A stretch of DNA of 55,311 nucleotides from a bacterium (GCA_017482685.1 JAFUMP010000035.1:1-55311), one strand, 5' to 3'. Counted from the stretch's first letter, positions 18,748-28,267 are shown. Notes: generated from the sequence alone by a model not told the origin. Translations and numbers: made by a program.

Positions 18748-19098
18748 ACTTTGGATATGGATAAGTGTATTTTTTATTTTATTGTTCAGTTTGGTTAGAA
18801 GTTGTATTGTAACGGGACTTCTGCGAAATAACAGTTCAAATGCGAATTGGGCATAAAGAGGCTTGTTGTTTAAGTCGTAGCGGTCGGAAGTGTTCCAAAA
18901 TTCGCATTTCAAATGTACTGATAAGTCCTTGAGCTGTCGGATGCTGTCCGAGCTTGGATTTTTGCTTATAAGTTAACAATGGCAGTTGTTAGCACCAAAT
19001 TTGTGTTTGTAACACTTCAAATGCGAATTTTGGAACAGGACATTTGAAAAAAAATTTCCTCCCCAGAGGGGGAGGTTAGGTGGGGTATGAACTAAAAA
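18748..19098. other. Gene-free accessory stretch with inverted repeats
   Basis: No convincing gene. The 17-bp arm TTCCAAAATTCGCATTT at 18893 is the exact reverse complement of 19019-19035; a weaker partial copy (CAAATGCGAATT) is near 18838. The segment 19005-19033 has a diverged inverted copy at 20263-20296, beyond the DUF559 gene and its neighbour. A G/C-rich hairpin (CCTCCCC.GAGGGGGAGG) at 19060-19077 stands just behind the DUF559 stop. Confidence 0.6.
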
Positions 19099-19437
19099 TT
19101 AATCTAAATATTTAACTATCTCACCTAATACAGATTCTATATTTGTATCAATATCATTATTCCAAAATCTTATAACTCTAAAACCTCTTGATTCCAGATA
19201 ATCTGTTCGTTCTTTATCATAGATTATGGCTTGTTCTTCATTATGCTGTCCACCATCTAATTCAATAATTAAATTCTTTTCACGACAAACAAAATCAACG
19301 ACATAATTACCAATAGGATATTGACGCCTAAAACGACAGTTATTAATTAATCTTTTTCTTAAATAATACCAAAGCTTCTTTTCTTGCTCTGTCATATTAT
19401 TTCTTAATTTACGAGCTCTAATATATTTTTCTTGCAT
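19099..19437 (-). CDS. DUF559 endonuclease-like protein
   Basis: 112 residues with the DUF559 pattern: an N-terminal basic segment (ARKLRNNMTEQEKKLW), then FRRQYPIGNYVVDFVCREKNLIIELDGGQH and the C-terminal FRVIRFWNNDI. This is a Vsr/PD-(D/E)XK-like fold; the D of VDF, E and D of IELDGG and H of GQH are the likely metal-site residues. Such genes are often solitary and mobile and lack an established function. Flanked by G/C-rich palindromes (19060 and 19536) and by a wider pair of inverted repeats. Confidence 0.85.
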   Translation of the reverse strand: MQEKYIRARKLRNNMTEQEKKLWYYLRKRLINNCRFRRQYPIGNYVVDFVCREKNLIIELDGGQHNEEQAIIYDKERTDYLESRGFRVIRFWNNDIDTNIESVLGEIVKYLD

Positions 19438-19535
19438 AGATTGATTATAACATATTTAGGACTGTACCCCTCCCAGCTCCGCACTTAATTTTTGAAATAT
19501 TACTATAATTTAGTAAAACATCTACGTGCGTAGCA

Positions 19536-19556
19536 CCCTCCCCCTTTGGGGAGGAA
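19536..19556. repeat. G/C-rich palindrome on the far side of the DUF559 gene
   Basis: CCTCCCC-CTTT-GGGGAGG, almost the same as the hairpin at 19060-19077 on the other side of the gene. In AT-rich surroundings this pair looks like the ends of a DUF559 cassette. Confidence 0.5.
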
Positions 19557-19602
19557 TAATCAAAAAGTCGGATTAAACCCGACTTTTGTTGATTTCAAAA
19601 AT

Positions 19603-20160
19603 TTATTTAACTTTTTTAACTAATGAAAAGACTTCTTTTTTTATTGTTGAAAGCTTTAATCGGTCATATTCATACTTTCTATCTACAAGTTCTGTCTTTT
19701 TCTTTTCTAAACTTTTTCTTAGAATATCTATTTCATCTTCTAATTTATTAATTTCATTTAATTTAGTGGAATTTTTTTCTTTAATATACTCAGTTGCTTT
19801 ATCTATGTAATAATCAACGTTATGTGGTATACATTCATCAAAAACACTACGTCCAAGCATAAGTTCTATTAATAGCCTTCTAGGGGGAATATAAGCAAAA
19901 CCACTAGAAACAGATTTTATTGGAGCAATCTTATTGCTGCTTAAATTTTGGACGTAATATTCTTCAGTTTTATTATTATAACCAATACTTATTAAATCAT
20001 CAGTTGGAATATCTTCTAATGCAAATTGAACCGCTAAAGTAGCTTCCCCATCTTTATATATAAAATGTTCTAAACTACTTTTTGTATTCTTATCATCAGC
20101 AAATCTTGCTTTAAAGCTTGGTTTTGAATAATTAACACTTGGATTAAAATTTACTTGCAT
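19603..20160 (-). CDS. Hypothetical protein with N-terminal FKA motif and C-terminal coiled coil
   Basis: 185 residues. The N-terminus (MQVNFNPSVNYSKPSFKARF) has the short Phe-Lys-Ala motif shared in form with other proteins in the window. The middle is a compact alpha/beta-looking region with no recognised motif. Residues about 130-170 form a heptad-rich coiled coil (LNEINKLEDEIDILRKSLEK). AGGTG is eight bases ahead of the ATG. No membrane segment. Function unknown. Confidence 0.65.
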   Translation of the reverse strand: MQVNFNPSVNYSKPSFKARFADDKNTKSSLEHFIYKDGEATLAVQFALEDIPTDDLISIGYNNKTEEYYVQNLSSNKIAPIKSVSSGFAYIPPRRLLIELMLGRSVFDECIPHNVDYYIDKATEYIKEKNSTKLNEINKLEDEIDILRKSLEKKKTELVDRKYEYDRLKLSTIKKEVFSLVKKVK

Positions 20161-20693
20161 ACATACACCTACTTTCTATTTATACAAGTAATAAACCATC
20201 TAAAAATATTTTTTGCTAGTTTAATGACTCCGATTTTGAGAAAATTTTATAAACAAAGTTTACCAAAATTCGCATTTCAAGTGTTACGTTACAAACAGTC
20301 TTTTGATGGACTCAAAATTCCATATAACCCCACCTTTATCCGCCCCATTCAGGAGGAAAGTTAGATTGTTTCTATATTTACCTCCAAGTCCTTAAAAAGT
20401 CCAAATTGGGAATTTTGATATTAAAAAGGTGCATTGCAATGCACCCTATCAACTAATTTTTATTTATCAAAACAATAATGATATCCCCCCCCCAAAAAAC
20501 AGAGTTTTTCATCAAACTCCTTTTGTAACAAATTGTAAAGATGAATTTTAATCAGTCTTAAACCTCCTTATAATATGCTATATAACCTATTTGAAGTAGG
20601 GTGAAATAATATAAAGAGAGCAATTTTTTTTCTTTAAAAGTTTTATTAATTATAGGGATAAGAATTAAAGTACAAATCATTACTTCTATCGTT
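20161..20693. other. Intergenic accessory stretch with repeat pieces and a C9 tract
   Basis: No gene supported. It holds the inverted copy (20263-20296) of 19005-19033. A 24-bp segment at 20395 (AAAAGTCC.AATTGGGAATTTTGA) has a near copy at 50524. A palindrome GGTGCATTGCAATGCACC followed on the minus strand by T5 lies at 20428-20445. Nine consecutive C at 20485-20493 are followed by six A. Near 20565 a TATAAT-like box could serve the next gene. Confidence 0.5.
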
Positions 20694-21203
20694 ATGAAAG
20701 GCAAAAGTCCTAAATACTTGGAACAATTGGCACAAAATTTGGGAAGGGCTGTTCGTACTAATAATGGATTTAATGTACGGGTAGGACAAGTTGTTGATGG
20801 AAATGTTCAAACAATAGCTACAAAAACATTAAAAGATGGGCGTAAAATTACACAAGAAGTCTGGCATTCACTAGATGGTGGAACTTATGCATATACAACA
20901 CAACAAAAAGGGCTTAGAAACATTTTTGAAAGTGTCGTACTAAAAGGTGCAAATGGTGAAATTTTGAACTCTACTATTAATGGTGCTAGAAAGTTCACTG
21001 CTCAGCGCAATGTTCCTGTCGGTCATGTTAATGGTAAGTATACAACAATCCCTGTAAGTGATATAATTACTGATAGTTGTCATATTCGTCGAGTTGGTGA
21101 TGCTTCGAATACGAATTATTTTAATAGCTATCCTTCAAGATTAGATTCTATAAAAGAGGCTTCTATGAAAGAGGCAATTAATAATTTTAGAAAATTTGCT
21201 TAG
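20694..21203 (+). CDS. Hypothetical protein, 169 residues
   Basis: Not recognised. Predominantly beta by composition (NVRVGQVVDGNVQTIATKTL and similar strands), with a helical C-terminus. Start uncertain: the ATG lacks a clear ribosome site, and the frame stays open upstream with hydrophobic codons (VLLIIGIRI) but no ATG, GTG or TTG. It ends in a strong terminator. In the accessory patch between tRNA-Arg and dprA. Confidence 0.55.
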   Translation: MKGKSPKYLEQLAQNLGRAVRTNNGFNVRVGQVVDGNVQTIATKTLKDGRKITQEVWHSLDGGTYAYTTQQKGLRNIFESVVLKGANGEILNSTINGARKFTAQRNVPVGHVNGKYTTIPVSDIITDSCHIRRVGDASNTNYFNSYPSRLDSIKEASMKEAINNFRKFA

Positions 21204-21204
21204 C

Positions 21205-21237
21205 AAGCAGGGTGCGTTAATAAGACGCACCTTTTTT
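21205..21237 (+). terminator. Terminator with GGTGCG stem
   Basis: GGGTGCGT pairs with ACGCACC across a short loop and is followed by TTTTTT. It shares its stem with the hairpin at 7-30. Confidence 0.8.
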
Positions 21238-21269
21238 AATTCAGAAATCTTTATGCTAGAATCAAAATC

Positions 21270-22361
21270 ATGAAAACAAAATTTTGGACAGCATTCGCTT
21301 CGATTGAGCAATTAGATTCGACTTTTATCCAAAGGCTTTATAACTACTTTGGTGATATTGAAACAGCTTGGAATGCAAGTATTTCTGATTTAAAACAAAT
21401 TGAAGGCTTAAGTGTCAGAAAAACCGAGAATTATTTTGCAAAAAAGAAGGATGTAAACCCCGAGCAAACATTAGAATTTGTTCAAAATAAAGGAATTAAT
21501 ATTCTTACTTATGATAGTGATATTTACCCCTTTATGCTTCGTCAGATTTCAAACCCTCCAATGACTTTGTTTTATAAAGGAGATTTGTTTTCTTGCAATC
21601 TTGATAGAACTCTCGCTTTTGTTGGTTCAAGACGAGCAAGTTTTAATGGTAAGGAAGCGGTAAAATCAATTATTTCTGATTTAGGGAATACTGATATTAC
21701 AATTGTTTCCGGCCTTGCAGCAGGAATTGATGCAGTATCACACGAAAGTGCAATTACGAATAATTTAAAAACAATTGGTGTAATTGCAAGCGGGTTTGAT
21801 TTTACGTATCCAAGTTCTAGTAAATATCTTTATGAAAAAATGGAAAACGGATGTGGAGCTGTAGTTACGGAATATTATCCAACTTTTGAGCCGATAAAAT
21901 TCAGATTTCCTCAAAGAAATAGAATTGTAACAGGCCTAAGTTATGGAACAGTTGTTGGCGAAGCTGCTATGAAAAGTGGAGCTTTAATAAGTGCAAATTT
22001 AACCCTTGAACAAGGTCGAGAGTTGATGTGCATCCCTGGTGCTATTAACAATATAAATACAGAAGGTATTTATAAATTGTTAAAAGATGGTGCAACTTTG
22101 GTTACAAGAGGTGAGGATGTTTTAAACGCCTTAAATTGGGCTATTGTAAAAATGCCAGCAAAAGCACAGTTTTCACAAAATTTAGATGAAAATACTCAAC
22201 TTATTTTTGATATAATTGGAGTTGAGCCGAAAGGGTTTGATGAAATCCAAATTTATACAGGATTATCAACAGAAGAACTTTTAGTTCGTTTGACAGAAAT
22301 GGAACTTAGTGGTTTGATAGAACAAGTCGAAGGTGATCGTTATATACGAGCAAGGCATTAA
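21270..22361 (+). CDS. dprA: DNA processing protein DprA (Smf)
   Basis: Protects incoming single-stranded DNA and loads RecA during natural transformation. 363 residues: N-terminal helix-hairpin-helix-like segment (about 10-60), Rossmann core with FVGSRRAS and VVSGLAAGIDAVSHESA, the conserved RFPQRNRIVTGLS, and a C-terminal winged helix (about 300-360). Located 26 bp before topA, the usual neighbour. With comM also in the window, this suggests DNA-uptake capacity. Confidence 0.95.
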   Translation: MKTKFWTAFASIEQLDSTFIQRLYNYFGDIETAWNASISDLKQIEGLSVRKTENYFAKKKDVNPEQTLEFVQNKGINILTYDSDIYPFMLRQISNPPMTLFYKGDLFSCNLDRTLAFVGSRRASFNGKEAVKSIISDLGNTDITIVSGLAAGIDAVSHESAITNNLKTIGVIASGFDFTYPSSSKYLYEKMENGCGAVVTEYYPTFEPIKFRFPQRNRIVTGLSYGTVVGEAAMKSGALISANLTLEQGRELMCIPGAINNINTEGIYKLLKDGATLVTRGEDVLNALNWAIVKMPAKAQFSQNLDENTQLIFDIIGVEPKGFDEIQIYTGLSTEELLVRLTEMELSGLIEQVEGDRYIRARH

Positions 22362-22387
22362 TTATCTTCAAGGGGAAAGAAAAATAA

Positions 22388-24706
22388 ATGGCAGAAGCTT
22401 TTGCAGAAGAGAAAAAAACAAAATCAAAAAAAGAGAAGGCTCTTGTAATAGTCGAGTCTCCTGCTAAATCAAAAACTATTAAAAAGATTTTAGGCGATAG
22501 CTATACGATTGAAGCTAGTTTTGGCCATGTTCGTAATTTACCCCTAAAAGATCCTAAGACTGATAATTTAGGTTTTGATGTTAATAACAACTTTGAGCCA
22601 AAATTTGAAATTATTGACGGTAAGCAAAAAGTTGTTACTAAATTAAACGAGCTAGCAAAACGCTCTGATAAAATTTATCTTGCATCTGACCCTGACCGCG
22701 AAGGAGAAGCTATTGCATGGCACGTACGTCAGATTTTAAAAGTGCCTGATGAAAAGATTTATAGAATAGTATTTAATGAAATTACTCCAAAAGCGGTTAA
22801 ACATTCTGTAGAAAACCCACGTGCAATTGACATGGATATGGTACAAGCTCAGCAGACAAGACAAATTCTTGATAAGCTTGTAGGTTTTAAACTTAGTCCA
22901 GTTCTTTGGAAACAAATCGGAAATAGGAATCTTTCTGCTGGTCGTGTGCAATCAGTAGCGCTTCGTATGATTTGCGAAAGAGAAGAAGAAATTGAAGCTT
23001 TTGTTCCAAAAGAATATTGGTCAATTCATGCATTGATGGATAAAGATGGTAAAATTTTTGAAGCGGAAGTTACAAAGCACAAAGGCAAAAAGTTTGATAT
23101 AAATAACGAAGCAGAAGCCACTGCTATTAAGGAATATTTATTAAATCCTACAACAGAATTTAAAGTAGAAAAAGTTACAAAAAAAGAAACAAAGCGTAAG
23201 CCTACTGCTCCCTTTATAACATCAACTCTTCAACGTGCCGCTAGTACAAAGCTTGGCTTTGGTGTCTCAAAGACCATGCAAGTAGCCCAAAAGCTATATG
23301 AAGGTATGGAAATTGATGGAACTCCAGTCGGTTTGATTACTTATATGAGAACAGACTCTGTTCGCGTATCAGATGACGCTCAAGAAATGGCAAAAGATTT
23401 TATTCTTAATAATTATGGTAAAGAATATTATCCGTCTTCGCCTAATTCCTATATAAAAGGCAAACAAAATGTACAAGATGCTCACGAAGCTATAAGACCA
23501 TCTTATCCAGATAAAACACCTGAAAGCATTAAACAATATTTGGATGCTGATCAGTATAAATTATATAAACTTATTTGGGATAAGTTTATGTCTTCGCAAA
23601 TGGCTCCAGCAAATATAGCTAATAAAACTGTTGAAATCGGTACAGGAGATTATACATTAAGAGCGGGTACAAGTAAGATTCTTTTTGATGGTTTCTTGAA
23701 ACTTTACAATGATGCTGAGGAAGATGAAAAAGATGCAGATGCTAAAATTCCTGATTTAAATGACGGAGATAAGGTAACTTGTAAAGAAATTAATCCAAAA
23801 CAACATTTTACACAACCTCCTCCAAGGTATAATGAAGCATCTCTGGTTAAGGCTCTTGAAGAACATGGAATTGGTCGTCCGTCTACTTATGCGACGATTA
23901 TTACAGTTATTCAGACTCGTAAATATGTGGAGAAAAAAGATAAAGCGCTTCATCCAACTTTGCTTGGTAGAACTGTTTGTAAGCAATTAGTATCACAATT
24001 TGCGGATATCATGGATTACAAATTTACAGCTGGCATGGAAGAAAAATTAGACTTAATTGCAGAGCAAAAACTTGTATGGAATGTTGTTCTACAAGAGTTT
24101 TATACGCCTTTTATGGAAGTTGTAAATTCTGTTATGAAAACGGCGCAAAAAGTTGTTATTGAAAGTGATAAAGTTTGTCCAAATTGTGGGAAGAAAATGC
24201 TTGTTAGAACAAGTCGTACTGGTAATCAGTTTTTAGGCTGTTCTGGTTATCCAGAATGTAAAACAGCTATTTCTATAAATGATTCTATACAATTAGATTC
24301 AGAGAATGATTCATCTGCAGAACTTCTGGTGGTAGATGAAAAATGTGAAAAATGTGGCGCGTCAATGGTTTTAAAAACTGGGCCTTACGGAAAGTATATT
24401 GAATGTACTGAATGCAAAGAACGTAAGAAATACGTGCGCTCAACAGGGGTTAAATGTCCGAAATGTGGAGAAGGTGAGATTATAGAAAAAAAATCTAAAG
24501 CCGGAAAAATTTTCTTCGGTTGTAATAAATATCCAGATTGTTCTTATGCTTTGTGGGATGAGCCAACTGGTAATAATTGCCCTGAATGTGGAGAATTGTT
24601 GCTTAAAAAGATTACTAAAAACGGTGATTTTGAAGTTTGCTCAAATAGGACTTGTAATTATAAAAGACAAATTGAATCTGAAAAGGTTGAAAATTCTGTT
24701 GAATAA
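22388..24706 (+). CDS. topA: DNA topoisomerase I
   Basis: Relaxes negative supercoils. TOPRIM domain (VIVESPAKSKTIKKIL; metal motif SDPDREGEAIAWH), catalytic Tyr319 in ITYMRTDSVR, and four C-terminal zinc ribbons beginning CPNCGKKM, CEKCGASM, CPKCGEGE and CPECGELL, the last three in the final 130 residues. 772 residues. The start follows AAGGGGAAAG. It probably shares a transcript with dprA and ends at a strong hairpin. Confidence 0.97.
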   Translation: MAEAFAEEKKTKSKKEKALVIVESPAKSKTIKKILGDSYTIEASFGHVRNLPLKDPKTDNLGFDVNNNFEPKFEIIDGKQKVVTKLNELAKRSDKIYLASDPDREGEAIAWHVRQILKVPDEKIYRIVFNEITPKAVKHSVENPRAIDMDMVQAQQTRQILDKLVGFKLSPVLWKQIGNRNLSAGRVQSVALRMICEREEEIEAFVPKEYWSIHALMDKDGKIFEAEVTKHKGKKFDINNEAEATAIKEYLLNPTTEFKVEKVTKKETKRKPTAPFITSTLQRAASTKLGFGVSKTMQVAQKLYEGMEIDGTPVGLITYMRTDSVRVSDDAQEMAKDFILNNYGKEYYPSSPNSYIKGKQNVQDAHEAIRPSYPDKTPESIKQYLDADQYKLYKLIWDKFMSSQMAPANIANKTVEIGTGDYTLRAGTSKILFDGFLKLYNDAEEDEKDADAKIPDLNDGDKVTCKEINPKQHFTQPPPRYNEASLVKALEEHGIGRPSTYATIITVIQTRKYVEKKDKALHPTLLGRTVCKQLVSQFADIMDYKFTAGMEEKLDLIAEQKLVWNVVLQEFYTPFMEVVNSVMKTAQKVVIESDKVCPNCGKKMLVRTSRTGNQFLGCSGYPECKTAISINDSIQLDSENDSSAELLVVDEKCEKCGASMVLKTGPYGKYIECTECKERKKYVRSTGVKCPKCGEGEIIEKKSKAGKIFFGCNKYPDCSYALWDEPTGNNCPECGELLLKKITKNGDFEVCSNRTCNYKRQIESEKVENSVE

Positions 24707-24707
24707 A

Positions 24708-24735
24708 ACTAGGAGAGAAATCTCCTAATTTTTTA
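24708..24735 (+). terminator. Terminator of topA
   Basis: AGGAGA-GAAA-TCTCCT followed by AATTTTTT. Confidence 0.85.
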
Positions 24736-24925
24736 AGCTCAAATGTGATTGTTTTTTTAATAAATAGTATTAAAAGAAAGGATTGCTTTATTAAAATATT
24801 TGCTATACCAACTGTATTTCGGCATGCATTTAGGGGAAATACTTTTATTAGACTATAAAACTAAATATTAAAAAAATAATCGTTTACAAAAATTTACAAT
24901 TTATCCTCAAATCTAATAAAAACGC

Positions 24926-24953
24926 TTGCAAACAGAAATTCAGCAAGTATTAT
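24926..24953 (+). promoter_or_regulatory. Promoter of the infA ribosomal operon
   Basis: TTGCAA, 16 bp, TATTAT, about 55 bp before infA. The 270-bp gap between topA and infA holds no gene that I can support; the rest is A/T-rich. Confidence 0.5.
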
Positions 24954-25008
24954 TAGATAAGATGCCGTATTGTGCATTACATTGAAAGCCGAAAATAGAG
25001 GAAAATAA

Positions 25009-25224
25009 ATGGCAAAAGACGTAATAGAAATAGAAGGTACAATTCTTGAGTCAATGCCGAATGCAATGTTCAGAGTAAAACTTGAAAACGGACATGAAAT
25101 TCTGGCTCATATCTCAGGAAAGATAAGAAAGAATTTTATCAGAATTCTTCCAGGTGACAAAGTAAAAGTAGAAATGACACCGTATGATTTAACAAAGGGA
25201 AGAATTACTTTCAGACTTAAGTAG
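25009..25224 (+). CDS. infA: Translation initiation factor IF-1
   Basis: 71-residue S1/OB-fold protein that occupies the ribosomal A site at initiation. Near-consensus sequence ([20 protein letters not shown] and [10 protein letters not shown]). First gene of the alpha-type cluster; adk, map and secY, common upstream neighbours, are absent here. Confidence 0.97.
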   Translation: MAKDVIEIEGTILESMPNAMFRVKLENGHEILAHISGKIRKNFIRILPGDKVKVEMTPYDLTKGRITFRLK

Positions 25225-25250
25225 CATAAAAATATAAAGGAAACAGAAAA

Positions 25251-25364
25251 ATGAAAACAAGATCATCAGTAAAACCAATGTGCGACAAATGCAAAGTTAT
25301 TAAAAGAAAAGGCAGAGTTGCAGTTATTTGTGAAAACCCAAAACACAAACAAAGACAAGGCTAA
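25251..25364 (+). CDS. rpmJ: 50S ribosomal protein L36 (bL36)
   Basis: 37 residues, [20 protein letters not shown] at the N-terminus and [10 protein letters not shown] at the C-terminus. The zinc ligands CxxC, C and H of the classical zinc-binding form are all present. It sits 26 bp behind infA with AAAGGAAAC in front of the ATG, in the usual infA-rpmJ-rpsM order. Confidence 0.96.
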   Translation: MKTRSSVKPMCDKCKVIKRKGRVAVICENPKHKQRQG

Positions 25365-25368
25365 GCAA

Positions 25369-25440
25369 ATGGAAAATTGAAAATGTAAAATTGAAAATTA
25401 TTTATAAAATTTTCCATTTTCAATTTACAATTTTCAATTA
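25369..25440. repeat. Ribosomal-operon palindromic repeat, copy 1
   Basis: The left arm is built from units TGGAAAATTGAAAAT; the right arm is its reverse complement (ATTTTCCATTTTCAATTT...). It is the shortest of five copies and is almost only the two arms. It lies between rpmJ and rpsM and leaves the rpsM ribosome site (AAAAGGAAAA) intact. Confidence 0.85.
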
Positions 25441-25484
25441 ACACAAAAATTTAAGTAATAATACATAAAGAAAAGGAAAAAAAA

Positions 25485-25853
25485 ATGGCAAGATTAGTAG
25501 GGGTAGACTTACCTCGTAACAAAAGATTAGAAGTAGCTCTTACATACATTTATGGTATCGGACCTGCTAGAGCTGCAAAAATTCTTGAGAAAACTGGCAT
25601 TTCTCCAGACTTAAGAACAGATGATTTAACCGAAGACGATATTAGAGAATTGCGTAACGCATTATCTGAATACAATATCGAAGGTGACTTAAGACGTGAA
25701 GTTGCAATGAATATTAAACGTCTTCAAGAAATCAACTCTTACAGAGGTATGAGACACAAAAGAGGTCTTCCTTGCAGAGGTCAAAGAACAAAAACTAACG
25801 CAAGAACAAGACGCGGTAAAAAGACTGGACCTATCGCTGGTAAGAAGAAATAG
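25485..25853 (+). CDS. rpsM: 30S ribosomal protein S13 (uS13)
   Basis: 122 residues. H2TH domain ([20 protein letters not shown]) and the basic C-terminal tail [15 protein letters not shown] that reaches the P site. Preceded by repeat copy 1 and followed by copy 2. Confidence 0.97.
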   Translation: MARLVGVDLPRNKRLEVALTYIYGIGPARAAKILEKTGISPDLRTDDLTEDDIRELRNALSEYNIEGDLRREVAMNIKRLQEINSYRGMRHKRGLPCRGQRTKTNARTRRGKKTGPIAGKKK

Positions 25854-25877
25854 GCATTTCTAAATAGCGTAGGTTAA

Positions 25878-25992
25878 AATGGAAAGTGGAAAATGGAAAA
25901 TTGAAAATTATTTAAAATTTTTGATAAAGCAAATTTCACTAATAGAATAATTTATAATAACTTTCCATTTTCAATTATCAATTTTCCATTCA
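25878..25992. repeat. Ribosomal-operon palindromic repeat, copy 2
   Basis: Arms GGAAAATGGAAAATTGAAAA and CATTTTCAATTATCAATTTT surround a core (TTTTTGATAAAGCAAATTTC) that is nearly the same in copy 4. It lies between rpsM and rpsK. Confidence 0.88.
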
Positions 25993-26034
25993 TAACAAGA
26001 AATAAATAGCAAAAATAATATAAGGAAAGAAAAA

Positions 26035-26421
26035 ATGGCAAGACCAAAAACTACAAAGAAAAAAGAAAAGAAAAATGTATTGCAAGGGGTTGTACACATT
26101 CAATCAACTTTTAACAATACAATAGTAACTTCTACAGATATGCAAGGTAATGCTATTGCTTGGGCTACTGCTGGTGCTGCTGGTTTCAAAGGTGCTAGAA
26201 AAGGTACTCCATTTGCAGCTCAATCTGCGGCTGAATCTGTAGCTAAAAAATCTATCGACCAAGGTATGAAAAAGGTTGAAGTTTATATCAAAGGACCTGG
26301 TTCAGGTCGTGAAACAGCAATCAGAGCTATCCAAGCTGCTGGTTTGGAAATTACATTGATTAAGGACGTAACACCTATTCCTCACAACGGATGTCGTCCA
26401 CCTAAGAAAAGACGTGTTTAG
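26035..26421 (+). CDS. rpsK: 30S ribosomal protein S11 (uS11)
   Basis: 128 residues with the hallmark [11 protein letters not shown] near the start and the C-terminal [13 protein letters not shown] platform protein binding 16S rRNA. Its ribosome site AAGGAAAG stands directly behind repeat copy 2. Confidence 0.97.
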   Translation: MARPKTTKKKEKKNVLQGVVHIQSTFNNTIVTSTDMQGNAIAWATAGAAGFKGARKGTPFAAQSAAESVAKKSIDQGMKKVEVYIKGPGSGRETAIRAIQAAGLEITLIKDVTPIPHNGCRPPKKRRV

Positions 26422-26442
26422 TACAAATTAATGAAAATGTTT

Positions 26443-26564
26443 TAATGGAAAATGGAAAGTGGAAAATTGAAAATTGTTATTGATGCTACGCATCACAATT
26501 ATCAGAAGCACTTCTTGAAATAAAAGTAAATAATTATCCATTTTCAATTATCAATTTTCAATTA
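26443..26564. repeat. Ribosomal-operon palindromic repeat, copy 3
   Basis: Same arms (GGAAAATGGAAAGTGGAAAA; TATCCATTTTCAATTATCAA) but a different core that contains GATGCTACGCATC, itself palindromic. It lies between rpsK and rpsD. The following 70 bp up to rpsD carry no recognised leader structure. Confidence 0.85.
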
Positions 26565-26637
26565 GAAAAAGTCGGGGCTTGAACTTCGCCAAAAGTTTAA
26601 ACCATAGATGCCCGATAAAAGAAAAGGAGAAAATAAA

Positions 26638-27240
26638 ATGGCAAGATACACAGGACCAACTAATAAGCTATTCAGAAATAAGAAAGTTAAAGATATTTCA
26701 AATAGAAAATTAACTTCTTCAATGAGACAAACTGCTTCAGGTCAACATGGTGCAGTTAGAAAGAAACTTTCTGAATATGCTTTACATTTAGCAGAAAAAC
26801 AAAAAATCAGATTTACATATTTAGTAAGTGAAAAACAATTCGCTAAATATTACCATGAAGCAGCTAGAAGAAAAGGTGTTACAGGTACTATTCTTCTTCA
26901 ACTTTTAGAATCTAGACTTGATAATATTTTATTCAGAGCTGGTTTCGGTATTACAAGAAAACAATCTAGACAAATCGTTAACCACGGTCACGTATTAGTT
27001 AACGGTAAGAAAGTAGATATTCCATCATATTTAGTTAAAGCAGGTGATGTAATTACTGTAAGATCTAGAAGCAATGATTACTTAAAAGCTGTAATGAGCA
27101 TGATTGATTTATCTTGCGCACCAGCTTGGGTGACTGTTGATAAAGATGCTTTAAAAGTTACATTTGACAGAGTTCCTGAAAGAGAAGAACTTGATCCTGA
27201 AATCAAAGAACAATTAGTTATTGAGTACTATTCAAAATAG
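26638..27240 (+). CDS. rpsD: 30S ribosomal protein S4 (uS4)
   Basis: 200 residues from the ATG that follows AAAAGGAGAA; ten more codons upstream are open but lack conservation and a ribosome site. The S4 RNA-binding fold is at 90-155 (SRLDNILFRAGFG; NHGHVLVNGKKVDIPSY). The N-terminus lacks the zinc cysteines, so it is a C-minus type. Its stop is 19 bp before rpoA. Usually autoregulates this operon. Confidence 0.96.
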   Translation: MARYTGPTNKLFRNKKVKDISNRKLTSSMRQTASGQHGAVRKKLSEYALHLAEKQKIRFTYLVSEKQFAKYYHEAARRKGVTGTILLQLLESRLDNILFRAGFGITRKQSRQIVNHGHVLVNGKKVDIPSYLVKAGDVITVRSRSNDYLKAVMSMIDLSCAPAWVTVDKDALKVTFDRVPEREELDPEIKEQLVIEYYSK

Positions 27241-27259
27241 GCTGATAGGAGAGAAAAAT

Positions 27260-28267
27260 ATGGAATTAAAAATTAAAACTGTTAATACAATGGCAGGCTC
27301 AGATGGTTCACAATATGGTAAATTTACTATTGAACCATTAGAAAGAGGTTTCGGTCTAACTATTGGTAACGCATTAAGACGTGTATTACTTTCAAGCTTA
27401 GAAGGTACTGCAGTAACTTCTTGTAGAATTGAAGGTATTACTCATGAATACACTGCTATTCCAGGTGTATTAGAAGATGTTATTGATGTTATGTTGAATC
27501 TTAAAGGTTTAGCAGTTAAAACTGAATCTAAAGAACCACAACATTTAAGAATAGATGTTGATAGAGCTGGCGCAGTATTAGCAAGTGATATTCAATTACC
27601 TGCAGGTGTTAAAGTTGTTAATCCTGATTGGTTAATTTGTACAATCGCTGAAGGCGGTTCTTTCCACGCTGATATAATTGTTGAAACAGGAAAAGGTTAT
27701 GCAGCGAATGATGTTCCTAAAAACTCAAAATCTGGAGCATCAATTGATGTACTTCCTATAGATGCTACTTTCATGCCTATTAAGAGAGTTAGCTACGAAG
27801 TTGAAAACACTCGTGTTGGCGATAGCATTGATTTTGATAAATTGACTTTAGAAATTTGGTCAAATGGTACAATTGATGTAACAACCGCATTAAGCCAAGC
27901 TTCTGAATTATTAATTGAACATTTTGTTCAAATTGCTGGTATTTCTGGTAAAACTATTCAAACAAGAGAAGTTGAAGATGTTGTTTCTGATTCTGTAATT
28001 GAAGAAGAAGTTGCTTCATCTGATGAACCATCAATTACTATTGATGAATTAGAATTATCAGTAAGAGCATATAACTGCTTAAAAAGAGCAAGTATCAATT
28101 CAATGGCTGAATTATTAAAAAAATCAGAACATGATTTGTTAAATATTAAAAACTTCGGTAAAAAATCTTCTGATGAAGTAATTGAAAGATTACGTCATTT
28201 TGGCTTAGACTTAGCTCCAAGCCCAGAGTTGGATGAAGAAGGAATGGTTATCGAATCAGCTGAATAG
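27260..28267 (+). CDS. rpoA: RNA polymerase alpha subunit
   Basis: 335 residues: N-terminal assembly domain (FTIEPLERGFGLTIGNALRR), acidic linker (EEEVASSDEPS) and C-terminal domain (ELELSVRAYNCLKRASI; NIKNFGKKSSDEV) that contacts UP elements and activators. The chosen ATG stands behind TAGGAGAG; thirteen open codons before it are not conserved. No interspersed repeat separates it from rpsD. Confidence 0.97.
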   Translation: MELKIKTVNTMAGSDGSQYGKFTIEPLERGFGLTIGNALRRVLLSSLEGTAVTSCRIEGITHEYTAIPGVLEDVIDVMLNLKGLAVKTESKEPQHLRIDVDRAGAVLASDIQLPAGVKVVNPDWLICTIAEGGSFHADIIVETGKGYAANDVPKNSKSGASIDVLPIDATFMPIKRVSYEVENTRVGDSIDFDKLTLEIWSNGTIDVTTALSQASELLIEHFVQIAGISGKTIQTREVEDVVSDSVIEEEVASSDEPSITIDELELSVRAYNCLKRASINSMAELLKKSEHDLLNIKNFGKKSSDEVIERLRHFGLDLAPSPELDEEGMVIESAE

